The notes beneath the pieces were generated by a model. That model was not told the origin of the DNA and did no database searches. It saw only the letters and a list, made by a program, of their open reading frames with translations. A stretch of 64,000 nt of DNA, from contig NC_080067.1 of assembly GCF_949987535.1 (NCBI RefSeq), positions 59,206,405 through 59,270,404 on the forward strand, in the 5' to 3' direction. Positions 51,570 to 62,975 of the stretch are shown in pieces. The position numbers and the translations under genes are program-made. The DNA comes from Balaenoptera acutorostrata (taxonomy: Eukaryota; Chordata; Mammalia; Artiodactyla; Balaenopteridae). Within the stretch, counting starts at the first letter, position 1. Each line of letters opens with the position of its first letter.

Positions 51570-51693
51570 ACTTGATGTTATCTACAAAGCTGAAGATACA
51601 CATGATCTATAATCCACCAATGCTCTTCCTAGTTGTACACCCCAGAGAGACTTGTCCACATATGAACAAGGTGATGTGTGCAAGAATGTTCTT
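51570..51693 (+). repeat. Ancient L1M, left part
   Basis: 'gatctataatccaccaatgc', 'ttcctagttgtacaccccag', 'atgtgtgcaagaatgttctt' is the diverged L1 ORF2 3' end. It resumes at 52081 beyond the SINE. Confidence 0.7.
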
Positions 51694-52080
51694 GACAGTA
51701 TAGTTTTTTTGTTTTTTTTTTTTTTTTTTTTTTATAGTTTTTAATACTTTATTTATTTTATTTTATTTATTTATTTATGACTGTGTTGGGTCTCTTAGTT
51801 TTCGTGTGAGGGCTTTCTCTAGTTGCGGCAAGTGGGGGCCACTCTTCATCGCGGTGCGGGGGCCGCTCTTCATCGCGGTGCGCGGGCCTTTCACTATCGC
51901 GGCCCCTCCCGTTGCGGGGCACAGGCTCCAGACGCGCAGGCTCAGTAGTTGTGGCGCACGGGCCCAGTTGCTCCGTGGCATGTGGGATCTTCCCAGACCA
52001 GGGCTCGAACCCGTGTCCCCTGCATTGGCAGGCAGATTCTCAGCCACTGCGCCACCAGGGAAGCCCCGACAGTATAGTTT
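51694..52080 (-). repeat. 13-bp TSD around CHR SINE
   Basis: gacagtatagttt at 51694-51706 and 52068-52080, perfect. Confidence 0.92.
51707..52067 (-). mobile_element. CHR-type SINE with internal 24-bp tandem duplication
   Basis: The minus strand starts with the CHR head (+ strand end 'caccagggaagcccc') and has the B box (+ strand 'ggctcgaacccgtgtcccct'). The poly(A)/(AAAT)n tail lies at 51709-51778 on the + strand. Unlike the other two CHR copies, the segment 'ctcttcatcgcggtgcg' occurs twice in tandem (units 51834-51857 and 51858-51881). It inserted into an old L1M. Confidence 0.93.
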
Positions 52081-52495
52081 ATAATGGGAAAAAAAAAGGA
52101 AAACTTAGATGTCCCTTTCTAGCTATGTAGGTAAATTGTAGTATACTTATAGAGCAGCAAAGAAAATGTATGAGGTAAATGTTTTGGTGTTAGCATGGAC
52201 GAATCTTACAAACATAAGATTGAAAGAAAAAGAAAACTATGCAGAAGGATGCATGCAGCATGATATATTTATATAATGTTTTACTATATCAAAGCAGTAT
52301 TGCATAGATATATGCTTTATATGTGTAAAAGCGTAAATTCATGCATGGGAATAATATCAAATTCAAGATAGTTTTCTTTGAGGAGAGAGGAGTGTGATCA
52401 TGCAACTGGAAATGACATTTCTTAAGTTAGTATTTATTATATAATTCTTTTAAGCCTTTTGTATATGTAAAATATTTAGTAAAATAATGTAATGC
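52081..52495 (+). repeat. Ancient L1M, right part with 3' UTR
   Basis: 'gtaaattgtagtatacttat', 'catggacgaatcttacaaac', 'ataagattgaaagaaaaaga', 'catgatatatttatataatg' follow the L1M ORF2 end and 3' UTR. It continues 51570-51693. Confidence 0.75.
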
Positions 52496-53770
52496 AATAT
52501 GTCAATTATAAACATACAGCCAAAAATAAGCCCTTGTAACTTACTAATTATTTGTTATTTTCCTTTTTTTTTTTTTTACTGTCATCATTTTCTTAAAAAT
52601 TATACATTCAAAAATGTATTATTTTTATTTTGAAACTTTAAATATTCTATTTTGTACTTATTGGGTGAGATTTCAGTATCAAATTTTAGAAGTCATCTAA
52701 TTTTCACTCCTAGTAACTTATCTCTGTACTTCTTTCAACCTGATTATTGAACAGCTGGAGGTGTCAGCCTGTGATATTGAATGGCATAACTTAAATATTT
52801 GACCATTTGAGTGATGTCTGACATATTGTAAATGCTGAAGAGATGAACTTAGATAACTAAAATGATGAAAATTAATTTTAGTTTCAGTCTTCATTATTCA
52901 GTAATCTTGCATATGACCATTCTATATTCCCAGAAAATTCTCTTCCTGTTGTGGCATTCCAGATGCAACCTTGACCTTCTCATTGTCCCACAGGGTTCCC
53001 AGACACCAGTCAAGAACTAACTGTAAGACCTTTGTCATATGTCCCTACCTTTTCCTTCTAATTGTCTCCTGCTTTTCCTTTGACTTAAAAATAATTACTT
53101 GGCTAATTTAAAAATAAAAACATCCAAGTGCCCCCATTGTTTATGTCTTTAAGAAAACAACCAAGATTATAAAACATTGATGGCCCATTATTTTAAAATT
53201 TTACCTTAAAGAAAGAGGTAAAGAAATTAATACCAAAAGTATTAAGCTGTTTCTTTATTAACCATAACTTGCTTTTCTTTTATTGCCTCTAAGTTTTAGC
53301 ATCAAGTACAGAATGCTTTCTGGCCAAATAGTGGACGCTTTGGTTACCTCAAGGTCAAATGCCTTGAACTCTTTATTTCTGAAGATCTGGTAGTCTTTCC
53401 ATCTCTCTTTCCATCTCTCTTTCCAACTAATTAAAAGACTGGCCTGACTGCCTTTTTCTAGGAGTCAGAGCCCTACTAGTTATTACTTCATGCAATAGAA
53501 GAACAGCAAGAGAAAATTCCCCAAAGAAAAATAATACAATAACAAAACAAAGACCATCTTAACAGCCCTTTATTCCATTATTTTATTTTCTGACTTTTCA
53601 TTTTATAATAAATAAAATTTAAATTCACACTGCTTGGTAACATCTGAAAGCTGGTGTTTCTGGTATGTCACCCTAGCTGCTGCAGTTGGTAAGGCCTTGA
53701 TGACTGAATTACCCTTCATCTAGGAGATGTCTTTCTACATTTCGCTGACAACTGTTCATTCGTGCGTGCA
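52496..53770. other. Non-coding DNA with a short tandem repeat
   Basis: No gene recognised. 'ctttccatctct' is repeated about 2.5 times at 53394-53424, and a T14 run lies at 52566-52579. Confidence 0.5.
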
Positions 53771-53771
53771 T

Positions 53772-53830
53772 GCATGCAGTCAGTCATTCATTTCATAAAC
53801 ATTTTTTAAACACCAACTGTGTGTCTTGTA
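53772..53830 (-). repeat. L2 3' terminal fragment
   Basis: 'cagtcattcatttcataaac', 'attttttaaacaccaactgt' is the reverse complement of the L2 terminus. Confidence 0.5.
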
Positions 53831-54227
53831 ATTTTTGTCCTGCAGAAAGTAGCAGGGATCGGAATTACATGGACATAAACAATTTCGTAACAGTAGCAAG
53901 TGCTGTAACAGAAGCACTGATACAATGGTGTAAAGACTCAAGGTTGATTATTGCCTACACTTGTTTATGGATCCTAGCATTTACATTTTTTGGTCACTTT
54001 GAATGTTATGATATTTTCTAACTTTTCTTTAACTCCCCCAACTATTATAAGCTTTAGATTTGAATCTGTTTTCTTCTATTTTTATTTTTCCCTCACAAAT
54101 CTTTGATTAGGCCCAGAACACTGTAGAATAAAATTCTTGCAAATTATTATGTTATTATATATGTTTATATCACCTTAATTATATAAAGACTAAACTTTTA
54201 TTCTAGTTCAATTAAAAAATATTTTCA
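53831..54227. other. Non-coding DNA, no gene recognised
   Basis: AT-rich, with no coding features. Confidence 0.5.
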
Positions 54228-54530
54228 GGGCTTCCCTGGTGGCGCAGTGGTTGAGAATCTGCCTGCCAATGCAGGGGACACGGGTTCGAGCCCTGGTCTG
54301 GGAAGGTCCCACATGCCGCGGAGCAACTGGGCCCGTGAGCCACAGCTACTGAGCCTGCGCGTCTGGAGCCTGTGCTCCGCAACAAGAAAGGCTGCGATTG
54401 TGAGAGGCCCGCGCACCGCAATGAGGAGTGGCCGCCGCTTGCCACAACTAGAGAAAGCCCTCGCACAGAAACGAAGACCCAACACAGCCAAAAATAAATA
54501 AATAAATAAATAATAAACTATTTAAAAAAA
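54228..54530 (+). mobile_element. CHR-type tRNA-derived SINE
   Basis: Begins 'gggcttccctggtggcgcag' (A box about 54238-54250). The B box 'gggttcgagccct' lies at 54282-54294, GC-rich tRNA-unrelated sequence follows, and it ends (AAAT)n at 54493-54515 plus A-rich sequence. Flanks 'atattttcag' (54220-54229) and 'aaaatttcag' (54541-54550) are a probable imperfect TSD. Whether the region 54516-54540 is tail or flank is unclear. Open frames on both strands are spurious. Confidence 0.93.
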
Positions 54531-54639
54531 AACGAAAAAAAAAATTTCAGTATGTAAGGCAGCTGTGAGTTATTAATTCTAGTATGAATTATCCCATGAG
54601 GATGTATGAGAATGATCTGATCAGTAGGATATGTACCCA

Positions 54640-54790
54640 CTCAGTAGGCATTGAATGCCTTCCATATTATGCGCCAAGTACAGTCCTGGGGCCTGAGTGG
54701 AACTGAGACTATATAGATGAGTGAACATAGTCCTTGCCCTCAAGTAGTAGATAAATACATAAACACATTATTATTGTGAAGTGTAAGTGC
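54640..54790 (-). repeat. L2 LINE 3' fragment
   Basis: 'cattgaatgccttccatatt', 'gcgccaagtacagtcctggg', 'catagtccttgccctcaagt' is antisense L2. Confidence 0.7.
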
Positions 54791-55469
54791 TTTAATTGCA
54801 TATGGTCACTTGCAGGACTAACTCATTGCTTCTCCATTTTGTCTTAAATATTTTGCTTAGTTAGTATTTATTTTGCCTGTGATCTGAGTGTACAGTATTC
54901 ATATCCTCTTCTTACCTACCATGGGTTAATGCATCAAACTGAACTCCAATTCTAGGTCAGCAAGGAAAAATGCTCCACACATCAAAAGCTCTCTTTATTC
55001 TGCAATACATGTTGTTGACTCATTATGAACTCTTTCTGTCATTAATTTTGTACTCTCGTAGGCAATTTTGACCTGTACCTGATTGCAGTAATGCAACTGA
55101 TGAAAGAAACAAAGGAAAAATATTAGGCATGATCTTAAAATATAAATTGTATAGCAGTTCCAAGAATGTTCATGTAGTTGAGACAACAACAAGTGAATAT
55201 AATCAAGTAATTAGGGAATGGTAGGAGTCTTTTGCTTTTATGGAAGTCATTATAAATTCATTGCAGCTCAGAGTTCAATCAATAAATATATGAGTGGTGA
55301 CCTAAGACATTTTGGCCAGGGGGATGCTCTGATTAGGGGAAGTTTTGAAAGAAGAGAGGGACAGTTGTTAAACATGATGTCAGGGATTCCTCTCTACAAT
55401 AATAACCCCAGAGGGCATGCCCTGAATCAAACAATATATGTGTATATGGATGAAATGCTCTCTGGGTGC
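54791..55469. other. Non-coding DNA, no gene recognised
   Basis: The overlapping open frames of about 100 codons on opposite strands at 55218-55635 have no protein features. The part near 55480 is L2-like. Confidence 0.5.
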
Positions 55470-55560
55470 AGAGAGAAGAGAGATCTAATTCCAGTAGGGG
55501 AGTCAGAAAGGCTTCACTAAGCAGTAAGTTCTGGATGAGTCCCAAAAGGTAGTTATAGTC
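55470..55560 (-). repeat. Possible L2 body fragment
   Basis: 'gtcagaaaggcttcactaag' and 'ttctggatgagtcccaaaag' resemble an internal L2 segment in reverse orientation, in the same orientation as the fragment at 54640. Weak. Confidence 0.4.
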
Positions 55561-56804
55561 TGTGTGTTTTGATTTTACTTTACAGTAAGCAATTTTGAGG
55601 AGATGCTGTCTAAGGTTAAACCTTTTATGTAACAAGTATTCTTATTGATTTGTTGAAAAAGTGGATGGAAAACGCAAAGCTGTTATGATCCCCACTTTTT
55701 AGAATCTGCTTGAAATAAGATGGTTCTTATCTATTTCTAAGGAAAGGACGGGAGTCAGAGCACCCTGATGAAAATCTTCATCTCCAACAGCGTCATTGAG
55801 ATGTTGTGTCATCAGTGGTCTCCCAAATAAACACATTCGTTTCAACCAAAATAAAATAATTTAAAAATACATCTTAAAAATAAAGACTGAAAGTATCAAT
55901 TAGTTATGTAATTGATTAATGTATTTGGTAATAAATCTCATTTAGCTTTTTCATGTGTTAATTGTGTTATATTAGCCGTAAAATAGGTAAAACAAATATT
56001 GTTAATGCATCAGGTTTTACCATAGTGTTCCTGGAAATTGTTGAAAGGGGTGTACTCCATCTTGTGGCAAGATGAATTTCAAAGGAAAAAACCTCAGAAT
56101 TAATATATGTGTGTTTATAAATAAATATAAAGCTAGTTTCCAAAATAGTGGTTCAATTAACAGAACTAGAGCTTTACCATCAGAAAGTTAAGTCTTATGT
56201 TTTCAAGATTCAGAGGGGTGATTTTTTAAAAATTTGATTTCTGTGCTCTGAATGGAATTATATGCTCTATCATTTCATTTGTAAATTCATTTTGTTATAT
56301 CAGTTGAACAGAAGGTTGGTTTTTACCTTGTCACATTTGAATAACTTAATATAGGTCTGTTTAATGTATTTTGTCATCACTTCCTAGGAGATTTGCAGCT
56401 AAAATTTGGTTCATAATAAGTGTAGAATGTTCACTAATATGCCTTCTGAGTTTTAAGTGAATTGGTCATCAAAGACAGAAGAAAAAGAATTATTAATTAC
56501 TGTTCCAAGCAAAAAAAAAAATTACTGCATGCATTTTAATTATTACAAAAGTCATTACTTGTGTATTTTTTTCTGAATCATGGCTAACATTTATATTAGC
56601 TCTTCTTGGCACCATTTCAGTTTGCTCCTATCCAGTATATATTCCCCAAGTCAGTAGTTTTTTGTTTGTTTGTTTCACTGAAATAATGCTCTTATCAACA
56701 TACTGTGATATTTAACATTGTCCAAGTCAATTTGGAATTATTTCTGATGATATCAATCAGTTTATGATTTTAGTTATAGCCAACGTATAATAGAATCAAA
56801 AACC
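55561..56804. other. AT-rich non-coding DNA
   Basis: No gene or recognised repeat. An A11 run lies at 56512-56522. Confidence 0.5.
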
Positions 56805-56910
56805 TATGCATTTTAGAGCTGGAAGAGACCTCGGAAATCACTTGGTCTATATCTCTTACTTTCCAAATACAATGCGACTCAAAAAGACCAAGAGACTTTT
56901 GGAAGTCATG
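56805..56910. repeat. MIR3-like ancient SINE fragment
   Basis: 'tttagagctggaagagacct' followed by 'cggaaatcacttggtctat' is a phrase typical of old mammalian SINEs. A second copy occurs at 62317. Confidence 0.5.
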
Positions 56911-57059
56911 TATATATCACTGGATTGAAAATCATAAAAGAATACTATCCTGCTTAGAATTTGATGTTTGGAAAGTCACCTGACTTTTGTGAACTTGATA
57001 TTTTCCAACTACAAAATGTCAGGGATGCATGTTTAAGCATGTGTAGTAGAACGACAATT

Positions 57060-57235
57060 GAATTAAATATCAGTAGCCCTGGGTAGATTCTGGCTCTGCC
57101 TCTTATTAGTTATGTGTCCCTTGTCAAATTATCCTTTCTGAGGCTTGGTTTCCTTTCTGTGAAATGGAGACATGTAAGCTCACAGAACTGTTTTAAGTAG
57201 CAGATGTAATGGTAGGTGTGAAAGTATTATCTCTG
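57060..57235 (+). repeat. MIR SINE
   Basis: 'gattctggctctgcctctta', 'ttagttatgtgtcccttgtc', 'ggcttggtttcctttctgtg', 'aaatggagacatgtaagctc' is the MIR core. Confidence 0.8.
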
Positions 57236-59095
57236 GAGGATTTTTCTCAACGACAACACAGTTCTTCCTCTATATGGGACCTTTTGCTTGTGTAATGATC
57301 AGAAGCTGGGAAATAGACACTCTAGCATTAGCCCTGCTTTCAGGCCCAAACCGATGATGGTCTTTATGAATATCCTACATAGACATCAACTCCTCATGTA
57401 CTGTTGTAGGCTCCTTCCTCTGGCACAGGGAGTAGTTAAGAAGCAATCTCGACATTATCTCCCTCCTCTCTTCTCCTTCAGGATCTAGCTGTCTTCCGTC
57501 CTTACCACATTCCACACTATACTACCTACTTCAAGAACTGGTGGCAAAATTCCCAAAAGTACTTCATGAAAAAAAAAAAAAAAAGTCCTCCATAGGTCAC
57601 TGTTTGGTTTAGAAAAAGTTTTGAATTCTTCTCTTTTATCAGTATACTGCTTTGAATCACAAAATTGATCTGCTATTTCTTGGACCTGATTTTTTCAGAT
57701 ATAAAGTCACAGGAACATTGAACAAAAATGTATTTAGAATACAAAAGATAGAAAAATATTTTATGAAACATTAATCACTATTTCATATAAACCAAATGTG
57801 GTAAACATTATACCATTAGGACTTTTTAAAAGATAGAAATATTAAATGCTAATAGCCCTGTCTTGGAGCACATGTATGTATGTCCTCATGATACTGTAAA
57901 GTATATTCTATACATACATACATATTGATGTGTATAAACTGAAGTGCAGAGAAAGGTCATTGTAAAGAACTTTGTTAAAATATTGAAAGTAAATTTCATT
58001 ACCTCATATTTTAGAAGCAGACGTTATTTTTAAAAAATGATATTTAAAAACTAAGACTTTTAATTAAATAATTCTTACATTGAAACCAAAGTTAACAGGT
58101 TGAATGAAATTTTGCTTATGGCATCTGCTGCCATTTTTAGTAGGTGATTAGTCATTTTCTTTTTCCTGCAAGTATCTGACAGAAACTCCAACAGAAATGA
58201 ATCATAGTTTCAAGCTGTTGCTTACCTCATCTCCACCAAAAAGGAGAGCCTGGAAATTATCCCCAAAAATCCAAGAACTAAATTCTGAAAATGCCTTAAG
58301 GGGCTTGACAGAAGTATTTAGCAATCCAAAAATTACAGCAATCTGTCACATCAACTTGTAATGAAAGGTAGGCTACAGCAACTTAGAAACGATGTGGCAA
58401 GAAAAATATCCAAGTAAAAATCTCTCTTTGAATATTTTAAGACACATTTAAGACACATTTGCCCTTATAAATATTGTGTTGTAATCGGGTTAACTTTTAC
58501 AGAGGTAGCCTCATTATTAATCAGGCATTTATTATGCAGATTAGATGAGTTTTTTAAAAGCCAGGGCATTAATAATTATGATTCAGTCAGTGAGTATTCA
58601 CAATATTATTACTGCATATGCATTCAAAAATCTTGTGTAGTTTGTTAAGATATTTTTCTATTTAAGGGATCACATCCTTGTAACTCTGAAATAGTCATAA
58701 TATTAAAAGCATCAACTCATTTAATAATGAAGTTTTTCCCTCAATCATGTTAATATGGGCAACAGACTTAAAATTTAAGAAGCTGCCATTATTGTACAAG
58801 AATAAAGTTTAGCTGGAGTCACCATTTAAACAATGTAGGATTATTCCCTTAAAGCTTAAGCTAAGTGAAACTTTCATTTCTAATTCTCTCTCTCTTTCAT
58901 TCTCTCTCTCTAAGACTGTGTAATTCCCCAGCATAGATGATCATGCACTATTCTTTTAAAATTTCTTCTCTTTTATTATAAAATCACAATATGTGTGCAA
59001 ACAGGTTAATGCTGCATGGAAAACTGATTTATACCACTAATAGTACATTATTTGGATAATAACTGCAGGAGACAGTGAGTCATATAATATCTTCC
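57236..59095. other. AT-rich non-coding DNA
   Basis: No gene recognised. There is a direct repeat 'aagacacattt' x2 at 58439-58460 and a (TC)n-like run at 58888-58912. Confidence 0.5.
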
Positions 59096-59099
59096 CTTC

Positions 59100-60290
59100 A
59101 TTTATTTATTTATTCATTTAAAATGTATTTTGAAGAACTTATTGTGTTCCAGGCACTGTTCTAGTTGCTGGTGGGGAGAGGGGCAGTGAATAAAACAATT
59201 TCCTGATTTTATAGTATTTACATTCTAGTGGATAATATAGACAATAAATAAATACACGAGTAAATATATGTCAGATGGTGCAAAATTAGTTTTTTAAAGT
59301 TATGAAAAAAATCAAGCAGACATTTGGGGATGCATCAGGTAGTGAGGAAAAGGTGTGGGATAATTTTTCATATAAGATGGTATGTGACGGCTCTTCTGAT
59401 AGGCGATTTTTGAACATAGACTGAATAATAACCATGGTCTGTGTCAAGCAGTACCCTGAGATGGGAGCATACCTGTGTTAAAGAATGGTGAGGCGGTCTG
59501 AGTGACTGGTGTCGCAAGAACATGAAGGTGATGAAGTTAAGGGGGTGAAAACGAGGAGGACAAAAAATAGAGGCATTTTAAGGGCTCAGGCTTTAACTTT
59601 GAATGAATAGGGAAATTATTAGATAGCTTGGGATAGAAGAATGATATGATATGATAGATTTTTAAGAGGGTCACTCTGGCTACTTATTAGAGAAGACACG
59701 AGCTGGGCAAGAAGAAGAAGAATAGCAGCTGAGAGACAAATTATGAGGCTACTGTAGAAACCCAAGTCCAAGATAGTGATCCTTTACATCAGAGTAGTAC
59801 TGTTGGAGGTGGAGGTTCACATTCCAAATACATTTTAAAATTAGATCCAACAGGATTTGTAAGTGGATTTAAATTGCGATTGAAAGAAAAGAATTTAGTT
59901 GATTACAGTAGAAAGTTTTTGGTCTGAGCAACTGAAAGGGTGGAATGGTCACAAAGCTGAAATGGGAAAGACTGTAGGATGCTCATGTAACATGCTGTAG
60001 ACTGTAACATGCTCATGTTTGTATGCAGGTGCTTGGTCAGGACCTCTGACCACACTGATTTTCAGGGCTTTACTATCAATCCAGTTGGAGATGTTGAGTA
60101 TGAAGCTGGATATTTGCATCTTGAGTTTAGGAGAGAAGTTGAGATTAGCAATAGAAATTTAGGAATGATCAGCATATTCTTGGCCCATGATCCAGCCATG
60201 AGCCTGAATAATATCTGAGGATGGAACCATGGGGCACCCCAACTTTCACAGGTTGAGGAGATGAGAAGAAACTTGCAGATGAGATGGAGA
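59100..60290 (-). repeat. Long L2-like LINE remnant
   Basis: The left end is the reverse complement of the L2 terminus: 'gtgttccaggcactgttcta', 'ttatagtatttacattctag'. Further right, 'gggtcactctggctacttat' and 'tgaggctactgtagaaaccc', then 'ggaaccatggggcaccccaa' keep the order of the L2-type 3' region read antisense. It is about 1.2 kb, strongly diverged and without open frames of note. Confidence 0.55.
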
Positions 60291-60514
60291 CTAACACTGT
60301 CTGGTTTGCTTTTTAGTTTTTTTTGTTTAAAGAAGACTTTTCTTGACAAATGTTTTGTTTTGCTTTACATTTTAAAGAAGGAAGTCTTTGTGATTCAAGG
60401 ACTTACTTTAGTGTATGAAGAACCTTGATTCCCTCCCTGATATTCTTTAAAAGGACTTTCAGTTTTGGAGAAGGATATTAAAAAAAGAAGCCCTGGATAT
60501 CACTTTAAAATATT

Positions 60515-60575
60515 TAAAATATATAATATTTGATATATATATAATATTTAATATATATTTAATATTTTAAAATAT
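60515..60575. repeat. AT-rich imperfect microsatellite
   Basis: Repeats of 'aatattt/atatattt' around 60508-60580. Confidence 0.75.
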
Positions 60576-60680
60576 TTATTTTGCACCTACTACATCCTTA
60601 CTATGTACTAAATCATAGTAGATACTGGAGACAAAAAGATGGATAACACAGGTTCCCTCCTCTCAATATGCCGTCACTCC
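60576..60680 (-). repeat. L2 3' fragment
   Basis: 'ttgcacctactacatcctta', 'agatactggagacaaaaaga', 'acacaggttccctcctctc' is antisense L2. Confidence 0.65.
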
Positions 60681-60954
60681 ATTTGGGGGAAACAAATACA
60701 TTTTCACAAGTGCAAGACAGTACGATATAAACTGGAAATGAGTCAGTGAAGGGTTGAGACTGTTAATCGATACCAACAATTTGTCTCAAGTTATTCATGT
60801 GCTTTATCTGGAAGTGGGAATAAAAATGCCGACTCATTAGAGGGATTTAAGATTAAATAAAATGAAGATGAAAGTATCTCATACAGTGATCGATATAGAA
60901 AATGAAGAATGGGCTCCAAAAATGCTAATGACTTTACCAAAGTGTTTTTAATAC
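60681..60954. other. Non-coding DNA
   Basis: Contains MIR-like phrases near 60790-60900 ('tttatctggaagtgggaata', 'gggatttaagattaaataaa'), too weak to call separately. Confidence 0.4.
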
Positions 60955-60962
60955 TAGCATTT

Positions 60963-61338
60963 GTTATGCTTAGTGCAATAAGTCAAAGACAAGGACAAAT
61001 ACTGTATGTTATCATTTATATGTAGAGTCTAAAAAATAAAACGAATGAATATAACAAAGCAGAAACAAACTCACAGATATAGGGAACAAACTAGTGGGTA
61101 CCTGTAGGGAGAGGGAAGGGGGAAAGGGCAAGAGAGAGGAGGGACTAAGAGGTACAAACTACTCTGTATAAAATATATAGCCACAAGGATGTAATGCACA
61201 GCACAGGGAATATAGCCATTTTTTTAAATAATAACTTTAAATGGAGTATAATCTATAAAAATATCGAATCACTATGTTGTACACCTGAAACTGATATTGT
61301 AAATCAACTATACTTCAATTTAAAAAAAAAATAAAAAA
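60963..61338 (+). mobile_element. L1 3' end (5'-truncated), older subfamily
   Basis: 'agtgcaataagtcaaagaca', 'tgttatcatttatatgtaga', 'gtctaaaaaataaaacgaat', 'atgttgtacacctgaaactg' and 'caactatacttcaatttaaa' form an L1 ORF2 C-terminus and 3' UTR with A-rich tail. The 8-mer tagcattt flanks it at 60955-60962 and 61339-61346, a probable TSD. The 3' UTR differs from that of the L1s at 34611-45009. Confidence 0.85.
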
Positions 61339-61346
61339 TAGCATTT

Positions 61347-61699
61347 AGACCAATACTCACCTTTTCTGAAAGGTAAGCCAGTTTAGGTGTGTAGTTAAAT
61401 TGCCCTTATGCTGGATCCTCCTTTCTATTATTCCCTGATATGCGTTCTCATATAGATTATCTGGGGAGCTCCTCATTCTCCCCTAAACATCTGCCTAACA
61501 TCTCTCAGGTGCTTCCACTCTTGTGTAACCCATAATGTGCCTTCTACTCTCCATTGAACAAGTCCACCTCAGTCCTCAAGACAGATGTGACTTCTTAGGT
61601 GCTGGATGCATGTTGCATGTGACAGCTCTCATTTAAAGATCATGAACCCCCCTAGGCCTGGAGTAAACATTACTTGATTCAGATTCTATGAGGTTGGTT
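61347..61699. other. Non-coding DNA, no gene recognised
   Basis: No feature recognised. Confidence 0.5.
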
Positions 61700-61850
61700 G
61701 TGGTATGCCTCAGTTCCTCATAGCAGAATGAGAATAGAACTTTACTACCTCATATGTTGTCTTGAGGATTCAGTGAGACTCTGTGTATAAAGCACTTAGT
61801 ATAGTGCCCGGAGCATAGGCAACACTCAAATGTTGTAGTTAACTCGTGTC
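61700..61850 (+). repeat. MIR SINE 3' half
   Basis: 'atgcctcagttcctcatagc', 'gtcttgaggattcagtgaga', 'agcacttagtatagtgcccg', 'aacactcaaatgttgtag' follow the MIR 3' half. Confidence 0.8.
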
Positions 61851-62316
61851 CTTATCTCTATGGACTCTTAGTGCTTAGAATGTTCTACTGAAATGAATTG
61901 CATCTAGAGGTAGATTTAATTTTTTTTGCTGTCCTCCCTTAGTATTAGTTATAGACTCATAATGTTTTCTGTACACACATACTTGTATATTGCCAGTTTT
62001 TGTCAGGCAGAGGAAGCCATTAATCCTGTCCTTAAATGCTTTTCCAGGATATTTCCCACTGTCCTAAATACATTTGCTTTATAGGTCAATCCTGGTTTAC
62101 ACACTGGCTTTTCAACATGTCTGTGATTTCTCATCCCTTAAACATCAACTTGTCTCCAGATGGATTCTTCCTTCCTCTCCGCCTACCCCAATCCTAAGCA
62201 TACTCCATATTTCCTAATTCTCATCAATATCACTTCCACCTACCTGAGTTCACTGAAATCTGCCTCTTCTTTGGATTTGGGGCATTGTCTACCACAGTCC
62301 TTCACAAAACAAATTA
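61851..62316. other. Non-coding DNA
   Basis: A pyrimidine-rich stretch at 62040-62280 may be a very old L2 body; not certain. Confidence 0.4.
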
Positions 62317-62445
62317 TATAACCATAGAGCTGGAAGCCAGAAGGTACTTTGGGGTTATCCATTCTGAACTATTGATATGTACATGAAGAATTTGAGCGAC
62401 AGGGAAGTAGACCGATTTGTCCAAGGTTACCCAACCTGTAATAAA
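62317..62445. repeat. MIR3-like ancient SINE fragment
   Basis: 'accatagagctggaagccag' at the start, 'tttgtccaaggttacccaac' near the end. It shares its layout with the copy at 56805. Confidence 0.55.
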
Positions 62446-62479
62446 AAACATTAACTAATTAATTAAGATTGATAGAACA

Positions 62480-62545
62480 GCTACTGTTTGTCGGGCATTG
62501 TTACAGATATCAGAGGTACAGGAGTAGACCAAACAAACTCTCTGA
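62480..62545 (-). repeat. L2 3' fragment
   Basis: 'agctactgtttgtcgggcat', 'gttacagatatcagaggtac' is antisense L2 3' end. Confidence 0.5.
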
Positions 62546-62734
62546 CATCAGAAGCAGACTCTGAGACAAAATATGAATTCAGGCAGTTTATTTGGAAGGT
62601 AACCTCAGGAAACTTCTGTAGACAAGTGTGAAAGTGAGAGGGAAGGTAGGAAGCCAACAAAGGTACCATACTGAGAAGATAAGTGCTGAGGGCAGTTGGG
62701 GATCAGTCGTGCTGGAAATCTCAGTGAGACGGTC

Positions 62735-62975
62735 TAGAACAGTGCTGCTTACATTCTCTGTGGGGAGTTTGTGGGGAAGGACATTTTAAAAATAAATTTC
62801 AATCTGTGGTAGATTATTTGATACTTTTTATTATTAGATCCAACAGAAACAAAATTAGCCTGCAGAATTGCTGTAAAGGTGTTCAATCACTCGCTCAATT
62901 TCTGTATTTACTCAATCGTGGATCAATAGAGCACCATTCTCAGAATGCACTTTGAATGACACTGGTGTAGAATAT
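62735..62975. repeat. Possible small DNA-transposon remnant
   Basis: The left end 'cagtgctgcttacattctct' and the right end 'gaatgcactttgaatgacac' followed by 'tggtg' look like decayed inverted termini (CAGTG / CACTGG type). Family not recognised. Confidence 0.3.

Noticed and set aside
51775..52130. Overlapping open frames on both strands
   Set aside because: Entirely CHR SINE sequence plus flank; GC-rich chance frames.
54228..54310. tRNA-like region with A and B boxes
   Set aside because: It is the tRNA-derived head of the SINE, without a complete tRNA fold or a CCA-proximal stem, so not a functional tRNA gene.
54212..54501. Open frames of 84-88 codons on both strands
   Set aside because: CHR SINE again; same translated phrases as the other SINE copies.
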